Source: Bacteroidales bacterium (GTDB lineage: Bacteria > Bacteroidota > Bacteroidia > Bacteroidales > JAADJA01). Taken from it: DNA of 62,864 nt. Position numbers and translations under genes: made by a program. The stretch covers positions 1-62,864 of the forward strand of contig JAGVPB010000043.1 in the NCBI GenBank assembly GCA_020052415.1, read 5' to 3'. The number at the start of each line of letters is the position of its first letter. Position 1 is the first letter of the stretch. Positions 44,742 to 55,152 of this stretch are shown one piece after another. The notes beneath the pieces were generated by a model. That model was not told where the DNA came from. It saw only the letters and a program-made list of their open reading frames with translations, and ran no database searches.

Positions 44742-45956
44742 TCAGTTTTCATTTGACAAATTTTCATAAACTGAAATAAGCTCTGCTTCTCTGGGATCCT
44801 GACGAATGATATCCCATAAAAGGTCTGATGAAATTCCCTTGGTAGTATTGGTAAGGACGATCAGAACTTTTTCGTTTTTCATATCACGGATAAAATAGCT
44901 ACGAAATCCTTTCCACCAGCCAAAGTGATAAACCGTACTGTCCATATCATTTCGTATCCGCCACCCAAATCCATAATTGTCTTTCCTCCTCTTTGAGTCA
45001 GGGCTGCCGGGGGTAAAAGCCTCTGAAAGAACTTCAGTGTCGAGCAGGATTCCGTTATCTAAAGCCTGGTTAAATCTGAATAAATCCTCAACGGTTGAAT
45101 AAACCCCCTTGTCGCCCATGACACCGTTCAAATAATTATCCTGCATTTTTACCAGCCTGCCTCCTCTGGTTTGGTATCCGGGAATCCCGGCAGATACATA
45201 AGGAGGAACAAGTGTATCGTCCGACAAATTATAAATAAAAGAATTTACCATCCCGGCCGGATCGAAAATATTTTCTTTAACAAACTCATTAAAAGCTTTG
45301 CCTGATATACGTTCAACAACAGATCCCAGAAGCGCATAATTGGTGTTGCTGTATTGAAACCCCTTGTCCGGTTGGAAATAACATTCCGGTTTGTACTTTA
45401 CGAACAAATCTATCATTTCCTCATTGTTAATGGGTTTTTCAGTACTCCAGTGTTCGTCGGCGAGGTAGATATAGTTAGCCAATCCGGATCGGTGGGTTAG
45501 AAGCTGGCGGATTGTAACTCTATTGTTTGGAAATTCAGGAACATACCGGGTAATGGTGTCATCATAGCTGAGTTTACCTTTTTCTTTAAGCAACATGACA
45601 GCAGTTGCAGTAAACATTTTAGACACCGAAGCTAGTTGGAACGCCGATGCGGTACTTAGTGGAATTTTTTCACCAATATCGGCATATCCATAAGAGTTCT
45701 TAAATATTTCCAGGCCGTGCTCTCCATAGATCACCGTGCCGTTAAAAGCGCCCATCTTATTGTATTTGCTGAATATGCTATCAAGCTCTTTTGATTTTTT
45801 TTCAGCATACAGATTATGAATATTATAATAGATGTTTTCTCCGGCCGTAAAAGCCTTTTTTGTCTTGGGTATCATTACGGTTTCCTTACCGGAAATAAAA
45901 AGGATGAAGGAAAACAGGAGCAATCCGATTATAATAAAGGTATTTCTTTTTCTCAC
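44742..45956 (-). CDS. Serine hydrolase, class C beta-lactamase family
   Basis: 404 residues. N-terminal membrane or signal segment (FIIIGLLLFSFILFISG), then a penicillin-binding-protein-like fold. The catalytic SxxK is SVSK in LASVSKMFTA, the YxN motif is in QYSNTNYALLGSV, and the C-terminal HxG is HFG in VYHFGWWKGF. Members act as D-amino-acid peptidases, esterases or PBP4*-like enzymes in the periplasm. The exact substrate cannot be read. It is a single gene, convergent with the two-component regulator. Confidence 0.87.
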   Translation of the reverse strand: MRKRNTFIIIGLLLFSFILFISGKETVMIPKTKKAFTAGENIYYNIHNLYAEKKSKELDSIFSKYNKMGAFNGTVIYGEHGLEIFKNSYGYADIGEKIPLSTASAFQLASVSKMFTATAVMLLKEKGKLSYDDTITRYVPEFPNNRVTIRQLLTHRSGLANYIYLADEHWSTEKPINNEEMIDLFVKYKPECYFQPDKGFQYSNTNYALLGSVVERISGKAFNEFVKENIFDPAGMVNSFIYNLSDDTLVPPYVSAGIPGYQTRGGRLVKMQDNYLNGVMGDKGVYSTVEDLFRFNQALDNGILLDTEVLSEAFTPGSPDSKRRKDNYGFGWRIRNDMDSTVYHFGWWKGFRSYFIRDMKNEKVLIVLTNTTKGISSDLLWDIIRQDPREAELISVYENLSNEN

Positions 45957-46120
45957 TATTTTATTGCCAATTAATAACTATTTTTCATTAGAAACGATTT
46001 TCAAAAATACATGGCTTTTATAAACAGATATTTTACATTTTCAGTAAAAATTAACAATCCAATGTTAAAAAACCAATTAATCAATCGTTTTACGGTTTGA
46101 TAAACTATTAGTTCTATCAA

Positions 46121-47194
46121 TCAATATTCCTGTATTTTTAATTCGCCCTTCATCACCAGGAAAGCATTCTCGGCAAGGGCTTCGATGTCATTGATACTCG
46201 GATATAGTGCAAAATCAGCTAATTTCCCGACTCTTTTTCTAACATTACTTAAGAACCTCTCGCTGTGAAAAATATTGCCTGTAAGAATAATTGCATCTAC
46301 CTCTCCCTCAAGTACAGCCCACATTGCTCCTATTTCTTTTGAAACCTGGTAAGCGCAGGCATCAGATATAAAAAGCGCTTTTTCTTCACCCGCTGCCATT
46401 AAAGCATTGATTTCATTTAACTCACCGGTGCCCAGGTAAGCCGCATATCCACCTTCCATTGTAAGCATTGTTACCAGCTCACTGTGTTTATATTTGCCGC
46501 TAAAAGCCAATGCTAACAAGTCCCCCACAGGTAATGACCCAGTTCGTCTCACTGAAAAAGGCCCGTCGCCATCGTAGGCATTATTCACATCTATTACTCT
46601 CCCCTTGCGGTGCGCCGCTACCGAAATTCCCTCCATTCCGACAGTCACCATGATCAGATTTAATTCCTCATATTTTCTGTTCTGCGCTTTGGCATACTTG
46701 CGTGCAAAAAATTTCTGATTCAGGGAATGGAAAATGGATTTTCTCTTAATCAGCGGATGTCCCGAAATCCTTGCAATATCATCCATTTCATCTACCGAAA
46801 CCGGGTCGGCAAGAATAGGAACTGCTTTTATCTTTTGAGCAATTTCGTACGCAATCAAACCTCCAAGGTTGGTATAGAGCAATCCTTCGGTGCCATTTTT
46901 CAAATCAAAAAGCATCCGTTCATTGACTTCATAAACGCCAGCATTGGTAGGCTTTATGGAACCACCTCTGCCAACTACGTATTCAATATCGTCTAACTCT
47001 GCATCATTATCCTGCAGTTCATTCATGATAACGTCGGTCCTGAACTTAAGCTGGTCAATTACGGTCAGAAATTCATTCAAATCCTGGCTTTTATGTTTGA
47101 TGTTTTTGAGGAACAACATATTCGTGCCTTTGTACAAAGCAATTTGAGTTGAAACGATCTCGGGATAAATGACCAAAATATCTTTCTCAATCAT
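46121..47194 (-). CDS. Butyrate kinase-fold protein with degraded nucleotide-binding motifs
   Basis: 357 residues, collinear with butyrate kinase over its whole length (VGRGGSIKPTNAGVYEVNE, NLGGLIAYEIAQKI, ARISGHPLIKRKSIFHSLNQK, AAHRKGRVIDVNNAYDGDGPF, CAYQVSKEIGAMWAVL). Yet the three motifs that hold ATP and phosphate differ from the family. The N-terminal NPGSTSTK reads YPEIVSTQ; the AH(L/M)GGGIS loop reads VTVGMEGIS, losing the conserved His; and the adenosine motif LTGGIA reads LTGNIF. I therefore doubt that it is an active acyl kinase. It lies 56 bp downstream of the icmF gene on the same strand. Automated annotation would simply call it buk. Confidence 0.75.
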   Translation of the reverse strand: MIEKDILVIYPEIVSTQIALYKGTNMLFLKNIKHKSQDLNEFLTVIDQLKFRTDVIMNELQDNDAELDDIEYVVGRGGSIKPTNAGVYEVNERMLFDLKNGTEGLLYTNLGGLIAYEIAQKIKAVPILADPVSVDEMDDIARISGHPLIKRKSIFHSLNQKFFARKYAKAQNRKYEELNLIMVTVGMEGISVAAHRKGRVIDVNNAYDGDGPFSVRRTGSLPVGDLLALAFSGKYKHSELVTMLTMEGGYAAYLGTGELNEINALMAAGEEKALFISDACAYQVSKEIGAMWAVLEGEVDAIILTGNIFHSERFLSNVRKRVGKLADFALYPSINDIEALAENAFLVMKGELKIQEY

Positions 47195-47250
47195 GTTGTT
47201 GTTGTTTTCTTCTAAAAATGGTTTTTTAATTCTTTTGTATATTTTCTGTA

Positions 47251-50200
47251 TTACATGTTTCTCCGGTACTGCCCGCCTACCTCAAATAAGGCATTGGTAA
47301 TTTGGCCGATTGAAGCATATTTGCTGGTTTCCATCAATGCGGCAAATACGTTCTCATTTTTTGAGGCTGTTGTCCTAAGTCGTTTCAGCCATTCTTCGGA
47401 TTCACCTTTATATGTTTTATGAAGTTCTTTAAGCATTGAAATCTGGTATTCTTTTTCTTTTTTTGTAGCTCTGATCACTTCCCCCGGCGTAACGGTCGGC
47501 GAACCTTTTGAAGATAGAAAAGTATTCACCCCCATGATCGGGAGTTGTCCCGAATGCTTCAATTCCTCGTAGTACAGCGATTCTTCCTGGATCTTGCTTC
47601 GCTGGTACATGGTTTCCATAGCGCCCAAAACACCTCCTCTTTCTGTAAGGCGGTCAAATTCGGCAAGTACAGCCTCCTCAACAAGATCCGTAAGTTCTTC
47701 TATGATAAATGAACCCTGCAAAGGATTTTGATTTTTGGCAAGTCCAAGCTCGTGATTAATAATCAGTTGTATCGCCATTGCCCTGCGAACCGATTCTTCG
47801 GTGGGGGTTGTAATTGCCTCGTCATAAGCATTGGTGTGAAGGGAATTGCAGTTATCATAAATAGCATAAAGAGCCTGAAGTGTTGTGCGGATATCGTTGA
47901 AATCAATTTCCTGGGCATGCAGTGATCTTCCGGAAGTCTGAATATGATATTTTAATTTCTGTGATCTGTCGTTAGCTCCATACTTTAGCTTCATCGCTTT
48001 CGCCCAAATGAGCCGGGCTACCCTTCCCATGACTGAATACTCAGGGTCCAATCCGTTGGAAAAGAAAAATGATAAGTTCGGGGCAAAGGAGTCAATTTTC
48101 ATTCCTCTCGAAAGGTAATATTCAATGTAAGTAAAACCGTTGGCAAGTGTAAATGTCAATTGGGATATCGGATTAGCGCCTGCCTCTGCAATATGATATC
48201 CCGAAATGGAAACGGAATAGAAATTCCTGACTTTATTATCTGTAAAATATTGCTGAATATCGCCCATCAGCTTAAGCGAAAAATCGGTTGAAAAAATACA
48301 GGTGTTCTGAGCCTGGTCTTCCTTCAATATATCAGCCTGAACAGTTCCCCTTACCCTGCATAATGTATCTGCTTTTATTTTTTCATATACTTCTTCAGGC
48401 AAGACCTTATCACCGGTAATTCCCAGCAGCATCAGCCCCAGCCCGTCATTCCCTTTAGGTAAATCTCCCTGATAATGAGGACGTTTAGTTCCGCGTTTTT
48501 GATAGAAATCGCTGATCTTCTTTTCTGTTTCTGCCTCAAGCCCGTGTTTTTTGATATACACTTCGCATTGCTGGTCAATGGCGGCATTCATAAAATATCC
48601 GACCATCATGGGAGCCGGGCCGTTAATGGTCATTGAAACAGAAGTCTTCGGATCGGTGAGGTTGAATCCGGAGTAAAGTTTTTTGGCGTCGTCAAGACAG
48701 GCAATGGAAACTCCCGAGTTGCCGATTTTACCATAAATATCAGGCCTGCGGTCAGGATCTTCGCCATAAAGTGTTACGGAATCGAAAGCAGTTGATAGTC
48801 TTCTTGCCGGCATTCCTAAAGAAACATAATGGAAGCGTTTGTTGGTCCGTTCGGGTCCTCCTTCACCCGCAAACATCCGGGTTGGATCCTCTTCTTCACG
48901 TTTAAATGGAAAAACTCCGGCAGCATAAGGAAATTCCCCCGGAACATTTTCCCGTAAATTCCACTTCAAAATATCTCCCCATCCTTTGAACCTCGGAAGT
49001 GAAATTTTTGGAATACTCAGATGTGAAAGTGATTCTGTGTGTGTCAAAAGTCTTAGCTCTTTATCCCTGACCTTGTAAATGAAATATTTCGATTTGTATG
49101 ACTGTACCTTCTCTTCCCATTTTTCAATGACTTCACGGTTGTAACCATCAAGTTCAATCTCAACTTTTTTAATCTGCTCCTGCAGTGATTTTATAACCGC
49201 TTCAGGCGCACTTCCGTTTTCTTTTATGGATTCAATTGTTTCGTGGATTGCATAAAGCCGTTGAGCTATGTGAGCCTGGTCTTCAGTCCACTTGTTGTAT
49301 TTTCTTACGGTTTCCGAAATTTCAGAAAGATAACGGGTACGGTGTGTCGGAATAATATAGATTTTTTCATGAGTTTCATCGGGTTTTGAAAATCCCGGTT
49401 TATACATAACTTCAGTCTTTTCAGCAATTTTTTCAATGATTGCTTCGAAAAGCTGGTTTACACCAGGATCGTTGAACTGCGATGCTGTTGTTCCATAAAC
49501 CGGCATTTCATCCGGTTTCTTATCCCAAAGCTGGTGGTTTCGCTGGTATTGTTTCTTTACATCGCGAATGGCATCGAGAGCGCCTCTTTTATCAAATTTG
49601 TTCAGTGCAATGATGTCGGCAAAATCGAGCATGTCTATTTTTTCAAGTTGAGTTGCAGCGCCATACTCCGGGGTCATTACGTACAACGACACATCACTGT
49701 GATCAATGATCTCCGTATCCGATTGGCCAATACCGGAGGTTTCAAGAATGATCAGGTCAAAACCGGCTGCTTGAGCTATGGATTCAGCATCCCTCACATA
49801 TTTCGACATCGCAAGATTTGATTGCCGTGTGGCAAGTGAACGCATGAATACACGCGGATTATTGATGGAATTCATCCTGATCCTGTCGCCTAATAAAGCG
49901 CCTCCTGTTTTTCGTTTCGAAGGATCAACCGAAATAATTGCAACTGTTTTATCCGGAAATTCTGCCAAAAACCTCCTGACAATTTCATCTACCAGTGACG
50001 ACTTGCCTGCGCCGCCTGTTCCTGTTATTCCAAGCACAGGCGCCTTCCTGCCTTTGGATTTCAGTTGGGTTATCAGGTTTGTTGCTTTTTCAGGATAATT
50101 CTCACAGGTCGAAATTAACCTTGCAATGGCATTGATGTCTTTCTTTTCTATATCTTCCGTTGTAATACTGTTGCTTTTCCCGGTAGGAAAATCCGATTTT

Positions 50201-50622
50201 TGGACGAGGTCATTGATCATGCCCTGCAGTCCCATTTCCCTGCCATCATCAGGGGAATAAATGCGTACGATACCATAGTCATGAAGCTCTTTCTGTTCAT
50301 CAGGCAGGATCACTCCTCCACCTCCTCCGAATATTTTAATGTGGCTGCAACCTTTTTCCTGAAGCAGGTCGTACATATACTTAAAAAACTCAATGTGGCC
50401 ACCCTGGTATGAAGTGATTGCGATAGATTGTGCATCTTCCTGCTGGGCGCAATCCACAATTTCCTGAACAGACCGGTTGTGGCCGAGATGGATCACCTCA
50501 ACCCCCGTTGCCTGGATAATTCGGCGCATGATGTTTATAGCAGCATCGTGCCCGTCGAATAATGATGCGGCAGTAACAATCCGTATATGATTTTTCGGCT
50601 TATACGCTTCAATTTTTTGCAT
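47251..50622 (-). CDS. icmF: Fused isobutyryl-CoA mutase (IcmF), B12-dependent
   Basis: 1123 residues in the IcmF order. Residues about 10-145 form a B12-binding domain ([23 protein letters not shown]). About 190-430 form a MeaI-type G-protein chaperone (Walker [17 protein letters not shown] specificity loop). About 560-1090 form the mutase barrel with [35 protein letters not shown], of which GVFPFKR is typical of IcmF rather than methylmalonyl-CoA mutase. It interconverts n-butyryl-CoA and isobutyryl-CoA (and possibly isovaleryl/pivalyl-CoA) using adenosylcobalamin. The butyrate-kinase-like gene follows. Together with acyl-CoA dehydrogenase and EtfAB it suggests branched-chain acyl-CoA metabolism. 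Confidence 0.93.
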   Translation of the reverse strand: MQKIEAYKPKNHIRIVTAASLFDGHDAAINIMRRIIQATGVEVIHLGHNRSVQEIVDCAQQEDAQSIAITSYQGGHIEFFKYMYDLLQEKGCSHIKIFGGGGGVILPDEQKELHDYGIVRIYSPDDGREMGLQGMINDLVQKSDFPTGKSNSITTEDIEKKDINAIARLISTCENYPEKATNLITQLKSKGRKAPVLGITGTGGAGKSSLVDEIVRRFLAEFPDKTVAIISVDPSKRKTGGALLGDRIRMNSINNPRVFMRSLATRQSNLAMSKYVRDAESIAQAAGFDLIILETSGIGQSDTEIIDHSDVSLYVMTPEYGAATQLEKIDMLDFADIIALNKFDKRGALDAIRDVKKQYQRNHQLWDKKPDEMPVYGTTASQFNDPGVNQLFEAIIEKIAEKTEVMYKPGFSKPDETHEKIYIIPTHRTRYLSEISETVRKYNKWTEDQAHIAQRLYAIHETIESIKENGSAPEAVIKSLQEQIKKVEIELDGYNREVIEKWEEKVQSYKSKYFIYKVRDKELRLLTHTESLSHLSIPKISLPRFKGWGDILKWNLRENVPGEFPYAAGVFPFKREEEDPTRMFAGEGGPERTNKRFHYVSLGMPARRLSTAFDSVTLYGEDPDRRPDIYGKIGNSGVSIACLDDAKKLYSGFNLTDPKTSVSMTINGPAPMMVGYFMNAAIDQQCEVYIKKHGLEAETEKKISDFYQKRGTKRPHYQGDLPKGNDGLGLMLLGITGDKVLPEEVYEKIKADTLCRVRGTVQADILKEDQAQNTCIFSTDFSLKLMGDIQQYFTDNKVRNFYSVSISGYHIAEAGANPISQLTFTLANGFTYIEYYLSRGMKIDSFAPNLSFFFSNGLDPEYSVMGRVARLIWAKAMKLKYGANDRSQKLKYHIQTSGRSLHAQEIDFNDIRTTLQALYAIYDNCNSLHTNAYDEAITTPTEESVRRAMAIQLIINHELGLAKNQNPLQGSFIIEELTDLVEEAVLAEFDRLTERGGVLGAMETMYQRSKIQEESLYYEELKHSGQLPIMGVNTFLSSKGSPTVTPGEVIRATKKEKEYQISMLKELHKTYKGESEEWLKRLRTTASKNENVFAALMETSKYASIGQITNALFEVGGQYRRNM

Positions 50623-50739
50623 ACTGACTATTCTTTGACAATCTAAAGGATTGCAAATTTAAAGAAAGTTTAATTGCTCCTGAAAATTATCTGATTGGAT
50701 TAAATTATGCAATTTTGCAAATAATTTAAAGTGAAAATC

Positions 50740-52080
50740 ATGAACATTAAAGTTAACATTCAGCATACGGGTAATTTTCTGGCGGTAGATGAAATACATT
50801 CCTATCAGCATGATATTGACAGGCATTATTATTCGATCCTGAAAAAGACCGGAAAGGGTAACGATTTTTTAGGGTGGGTTGATCTTCCGTCAGAAATTGA
50901 TGAGGCAATCATTAGCTCAATCGAACATCTCGCTGAAAAGATCAGGAAAAAAGCTGAAATCTTCGTGGTGATTGGTATTGGCGGTTCCTACCTCGGAGCA
51001 AGGGCTGTCATCGAAGCGCTAAGCCACAATTTTCAATTCCTTAAAAAAGATAATAAAAATCCGTTAGTCATTTTTGCAGGTCAGAACCTCGGTGAAGATT
51101 ATCTTGCCGATCTGCTCGAAATCCTCGACCATAAGGATTACGCGATTACCGTTATTTCAAAGTCCGGAACTACGACCGAGCCTGCTGTTGCATTCAGGAT
51201 TTTGAAAAACCATATTGAAAAAAAATATGGGAAACAGGAAGCAGGGGAGAGGATCATTGCTATTACAGACAAAGGAAGAGGGGCCTTGAAAAAACTGGCT
51301 ACGGAAGAAGGCTATCAAACCTTTATAGTACCTGACGATATTGGCGGCAGGTATTCGGTTTTAACTCCTGTGGGCTTACTGCCGATTGCTGTTGCAGGAT
51401 TTAACTTAAAGAAACTCATCAAGGGCGCCAGAGATATGCAGGAACTGAATCTGCAAACTTCTTCCATCGAAAAAAATCCGATGACGCTTTATGCTGCAGT
51501 GAGGAATGCGCTCTATAAAAATGGAAAGCTTGTGGAAATCCTTGTCAATTATCAACCCAACCTGTACTTCTTTACTGAGTGGTGGAAGCAACTTTATGGC
51601 GAAAGTGAAGGCAAGGAGGGCAGGGGAATTTTCCCGGCAGGCGTTAATTTCACTTCCGACCTTCATTCCATGGGACAGTACATTCAGGAAGGGCAGCGGA
51701 TACTATTCGAAACCGTTTTATCCATCGAAAAACCGAATAAAAATCTTGCTGTACCTACCGATAAAAATGATCCGGATGGCTTGAATTATATTGCAGGCAA
51801 AAAGCTTCACGAAGTAAACAACATGGCTGAAATCGCTACTGCACTCGCTCATGTTGATGGCGGTGTTCCCAACATCCGGATTCAGGTTCCGCAGGTAAAC
51901 GAATATTATCTTGGCCAGCTTATTTACTTCTTCGAAATGGCCTGTGCCATCAGCGGATATATCCTCAAGGTAAATCCTTTTGACCAGCCTGGCGTGGAAG
52001 CATATAAAAACAACATGTTCGCCTTGCTTGGTAAACCGGGATTTGAAAAGGAAACGGAGAAAATCAGGAAACTGATATAG
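50740..52080 (+). CDS. pgi: Glucose-6-phosphate isomerase
   Basis: 446 residues, the short Bacillus-type Pgi. Interconverts glucose 6-phosphate and fructose 6-phosphate. Sugar-phosphate site motifs: GIGGSYLGARAVIEAL, VISKSGTTTEPAVAFR and the active-site Glu in GESEGKEGRGIFPAG, with the late HVDGGVPNIRI. The start is the ATG at 50740; GTG at 50731 three codons earlier is possible. It is divergent from icmF with a 117-bp gap and is followed by a hairpin. Confidence 0.96.
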   Translation: MNIKVNIQHTGNFLAVDEIHSYQHDIDRHYYSILKKTGKGNDFLGWVDLPSEIDEAIISSIEHLAEKIRKKAEIFVVIGIGGSYLGARAVIEALSHNFQFLKKDNKNPLVIFAGQNLGEDYLADLLEILDHKDYAITVISKSGTTTEPAVAFRILKNHIEKKYGKQEAGERIIAITDKGRGALKKLATEEGYQTFIVPDDIGGRYSVLTPVGLLPIAVAGFNLKKLIKGARDMQELNLQTSSIEKNPMTLYAAVRNALYKNGKLVEILVNYQPNLYFFTEWWKQLYGESEGKEGRGIFPAGVNFTSDLHSMGQYIQEGQRILFETVLSIEKPNKNLAVPTDKNDPDGLNYIAGKKLHEVNNMAEIATALAHVDGGVPNIRIQVPQVNEYYLGQLIYFFEMACAISGYILKVNPFDQPGVEAYKNNMFALLGKPGFEKETEKIRKLI

Positions 52081-52096
52081 TTACCGACACTCATAA

Positions 52097-52131
52097 AAAA
52101 ACCCCCGCTTCATCTTTCAGAAACTGGGGTT
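52097..52131. terminator. Hairpin between pgi and a convergent gene
   Basis: AACCCC ... GGGGTT arms with a partly pairing interior (CGCTTCATCTTTCAGAAACT), preceded by a run of A and placed between two stops. It probably acts in both directions. Confidence 0.5.
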
Positions 52132-52149
52132 ATGGTGGTTAAATTTCTA

Positions 52150-53088
52150 TTATTTCAATTCAAAGCTCGTTTGTCCGATCTCAAATCCATCAGCATAAAT
52201 AAAAACATTATACACCCCAACCATTGCCGGGTCTTCCTTCGTTTTTTTCGTCCAGTACATGCAGGTATAAGTATCCTTGTTCTTATATTCCAATTCCTGT
52301 TTAATGGTGTATTCCATCATTTCTCCCCCGTACTCAAATGTATAATCCCCTCCCGCTTTTTGCACAACCACAACTCCGTCAGGTCTTAGTACGCGTATGT
52401 AAACTGTTTTTATGCCGGGCTCTACCAGTTTATTTTCACCAAGCACAAAGCAAACTTTTACCCTTTCAATTTTGCCCGCCTTATCGGTTTCTTTTTCCTT
52501 GCCGCTTCCTGTAAACCGCACACCTCCTGATGCAATACTGTAAGCCTTTAAAACTTTGGCCTGCGACACTTTCTCAACCAGCTTTTCTTTTTCCTTGCTT
52601 AATTCACGCGTTCTGTCCTGCTCTTTCGAATATTGCTGCCTTATTTTTTCATTTTCTTCTTTAAGCTCACGGTTCACAGTAAACAGTGAATCAAGCTGAT
52701 GAACGTACCCCTGTGAAATTTTACGCAGCAACTCCAGCTTTTTATTTACCTTTCCATATTCCCATTTGTAATTAAGCAGGTCCTGAATTTCTTTGGCGTT
52801 GGCCAATATAATGCTGTCCTTTACAGCAAGAGAATCTGCAAGGGCGCCATACTCAATTTTAATGCTGTCGTGCTTCATCATCAGGTCGTTCAGTTCGTTT
52901 TGCAGCTCGAGCCTGAGTTCTTCCTTTTCATTGATTATCGAAAGATACTTTTCCTTCATCGGTACAAACCAGATAAGGATCGCTGCAATAACAACGATGA
53001 GAAGAACAATAACAATGATCCATTTGGCTGAACCCGGATTTTTATCAGGTTTCAACGCGCCGTTTGGGTTGGTTGACGACTGTGTCAT
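52150..53088 (-). CDS. Membrane-anchored coiled-coil protein, unknown
   Basis: 312 residues: a short basic/proline N-terminus, one membrane helix (WIIVIVLLIVVIAAILIWFV), a long coiled coil (about residues 45-180) and a C-terminal beta domain of about 110 residues with GVYNVFIYADGFEIGQTSF. The domain resembles extracytoplasmic binding modules, and the topology places it outside the inner membrane. I do not recognise a named family. It is on the minus strand, downstream of the C69 dipeptidase by 270 bp. Confidence 0.7.
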   Translation of the reverse strand: MTQSSTNPNGALKPDKNPGSAKWIIVIVLLIVVIAAILIWFVPMKEKYLSIINEKEELRLELQNELNDLMMKHDSIKIEYGALADSLAVKDSIILANAKEIQDLLNYKWEYGKVNKKLELLRKISQGYVHQLDSLFTVNRELKEENEKIRQQYSKEQDRTRELSKEKEKLVEKVSQAKVLKAYSIASGGVRFTGSGKEKETDKAGKIERVKVCFVLGENKLVEPGIKTVYIRVLRPDGVVVVQKAGGDYTFEYGGEMMEYTIKQELEYKNKDTYTCMYWTKKTKEDPAMVGVYNVFIYADGFEIGQTSFELK

Positions 53089-53232
53089 TTCTATTTATAT
53101 TAGTTGGTTGATAAATATACTTTGCAAATGTAATTTTAAAAAATTTTATACGATTACGATTTCCAAAATTAAACGGCAATAAATATATGAATTTTATCCA
53201 AATCAAAATTCAACATCCTTTTAAATGCAAAA

Positions 53233-53249
53233 GGGAGCCAAAAGCTCCC
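53233..53249 (-). terminator. Hairpin downstream of the dipeptidase gene
   Basis: Perfect 6-bp stem GGGAGC / GCTCCC with a 5-base loop. On the minus strand it is followed by TTTTGCATTT, so it probably ends the C69 dipeptidase transcript. Confidence 0.55.
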
Positions 53250-53323
53250 AATCGTAATGATTTAATTTTAAACGATTTTGTTAATTTAGCAACCACACTC
53301 ATTTCCCAAATCCCTTCACTCAA

Positions 53324-53360
53324 CTCCACGCTCCCTGCCCCATGCTCCCTGCTCCCCGCT
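53324..53360. repeat. GCTCC-heptad repeat after the dipeptidase gene
   Basis: A run of 7-bp units (CTCCACG CTCCCTG CCCCATG CTCCCTG CTCCCCG), related to the run at 11543-11570. It reaches into the stop codon of the dipeptidase gene. Confidence 0.55.
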
Positions 53361-55059
53361 AATGTCCTCCACCCGCCGGCATTTTAAAATGATCGCCGGT
53401 CTCTTCAGCTATTATCCGGTACCATTCCTCGCCATAACCCGGTTGGCTGACCGTTGGCACATGATATTTATATCCTTCCGGAACATCAACTTTAGTTTTA
53501 ATATTTCCATCCATGTATTTGGTAAACAGGTAAACATATAAACCCGACCATGTTTTTACAGTCTCATTTCCGGTTTTCACAGAATAATCCGTCAATAAAG
53601 AAATGGCAGCAGTTTTATCCGTATTAAATAAAGCAAGCGCTTTGACATCAATATCTTTGGTTTCATTAATGAACTTTTCCTCCAGTCTTGTTTGTTCGGC
53701 CCTGATTTCAGGGTGGATCACATTATAGCGGGTATATGCAAAGTTCGAGACCAAATTGAAGACCCAGAATCCGGCGTTAAATGAAAATTCCATCATGCTG
53801 CCGTTGCCTGTTGCAAAAGCCTCGGGAACTTTGGTAATTGAGCTGTACATAGGATTGAAAACCGTGCTTGCGGCATCATCCACGCCAAACCAAAAAATAC
53901 CGCCTATTTCATCAGGAAGCCATGAACGGGATTGTGTCACAAAGACAAATCCGGTTTGCTGGGTGGCTGTAGCTCTTTCGTTACAATATTCTGCGCCATC
54001 TACTTTCCAGGTGAGCGGTCTCCACCGGTAAGGATTTCCGTAAGAACCGGCTCCCAGGTCCCTCGTCATATCAAGAGGCGTTCCCTCAAGGTGATCTCTC
54101 ATAAAATCCATTACATCTTCTACGGCGATTTTCCGGTCGGGCTTTATCCATAAAGGCATCCTGTTCTTCAGGTCATGCCCTGCAGCATAATCAAAATAGG
54201 TATCCATGCCTTCTTTTACACTTCTGAAAAAAGACCATACCCTGACCTCACAAAACCTTGCTCCGCCAAAAGTAACCGGGGCATAGGTATCCGAAAAGCT
54301 GAATTCCTGATCTTTTCCATTAAAATAACCCTTTTCGCGTGCAAAAGAAATAACATCGTCAGCATAAAAACATTCCACCTCCGGATTCAAAATTTTATCC
54401 CTTTGACTGAACGTCAGGGATTTTTTTCCATCAGCCAAAGGAAAAGTCATAATGCGGGCCTGGTTGGCATGGGCACAAACATAACCGTCGGGAACTTTTA
54501 AAGCTACCCATACGGCCCCCTTTTTCCCTTCTCCTTTTCCAATCATCTCAAAAATCCATACTTCATTTGCATCAGAAACCGAGAACGATTCCCCCGAACT
54601 GGCATAGCCGTATTCGTTTACAAGTTCTGCCATCACTTTTATCGCTTCCCTTGCTGATTTCGACCGCTGAAGGGCAATATACATAAGGCTTCCATAATCC
54701 ACAACAGCCCCGGCCTGTGTTCCGAGCTCTTCCCTGCCTCCGTAAGTGGTTTCACCAATGCCTACCTGGTGTTCATTCATATTTCCAACCACATTGTAGG
54801 TTTGTTTCACCTGTTTTATCCGGCCCAGGAATTTTCCGGTATCCCATTCATAAACATCAAGCATAGCGCCATCAGGGTAGGTTGCAGCAGGCCAGTGGTA
54901 AAGTTCCCCATACAGCACATGAGAATCCGCAGCATAACTGATAAAGGTTGAGCCATCAACGGACGCACCTTTTGTTACTAAAAAATTGGTACAGGCAAAA
55001 GATTGGATTTGCAAGCCTGCAAAAATGAAAATTGTAAAAATTAAATATCGTCTTTTCAT
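53359..55059 (-). CDS. C69 family dipeptidase, secreted
   Basis: 566 residues with a signal peptide ending in QSFA, after which the mature protein starts with the nucleophile Cys23 (ACTNFLVTKGAS), the hallmark of this Ntn-hydrolase family. Further family motifs are SYAADSHVLYG, MNEHQVGIGETTYGGREEL and SWLPDEIGGIFWFGVDDAASTV. It hydrolyses dipeptides or short peptides in the periplasm or outside. It is a stand-alone gene; upstream is a Wzi-like outer-membrane protein on the same strand. Confidence 0.9.
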   Translation of the reverse strand: MKRRYLIFTIFIFAGLQIQSFACTNFLVTKGASVDGSTFISYAADSHVLYGELYHWPAATYPDGAMLDVYEWDTGKFLGRIKQVKQTYNVVGNMNEHQVGIGETTYGGREELGTQAGAVVDYGSLMYIALQRSKSAREAIKVMAELVNEYGYASSGESFSVSDANEVWIFEMIGKGEGKKGAVWVALKVPDGYVCAHANQARIMTFPLADGKKSLTFSQRDKILNPEVECFYADDVISFAREKGYFNGKDQEFSFSDTYAPVTFGGARFCEVRVWSFFRSVKEGMDTYFDYAAGHDLKNRMPLWIKPDRKIAVEDVMDFMRDHLEGTPLDMTRDLGAGSYGNPYRWRPLTWKVDGAEYCNERATATQQTGFVFVTQSRSWLPDEIGGIFWFGVDDAASTVFNPMYSSITKVPEAFATGNGSMMEFSFNAGFWVFNLVSNFAYTRYNVIHPEIRAEQTRLEEKFINETKDIDVKALALFNTDKTAAISLLTDYSVKTGNETVKTWSGLYVYLFTKYMDGNIKTKVDVPEGYKYHVPTVSQPGYGEEWYRIIAEETGDHFKMPAGGGH

Positions 55060-55152
55060 ACTGATTAAATTTGTATTTATTAAATCCGCTTAAAATTATC
55101 CTTTAAGACAACGGTAAAAATATAAAAGTTGGTAATACTAAAAGAGATTGAA

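Noticed and set aside
46121-47194. Plain butyrate kinase call
   Set aside because: All three nucleotide-binding motifs deviate from the family, so activity is doubtful.
47251-50622. Methylmalonyl-CoA mutase call
   Set aside because: Domain order B12-GTPase-mutase in one chain and the GVFPFKR motif identify IcmF instead.
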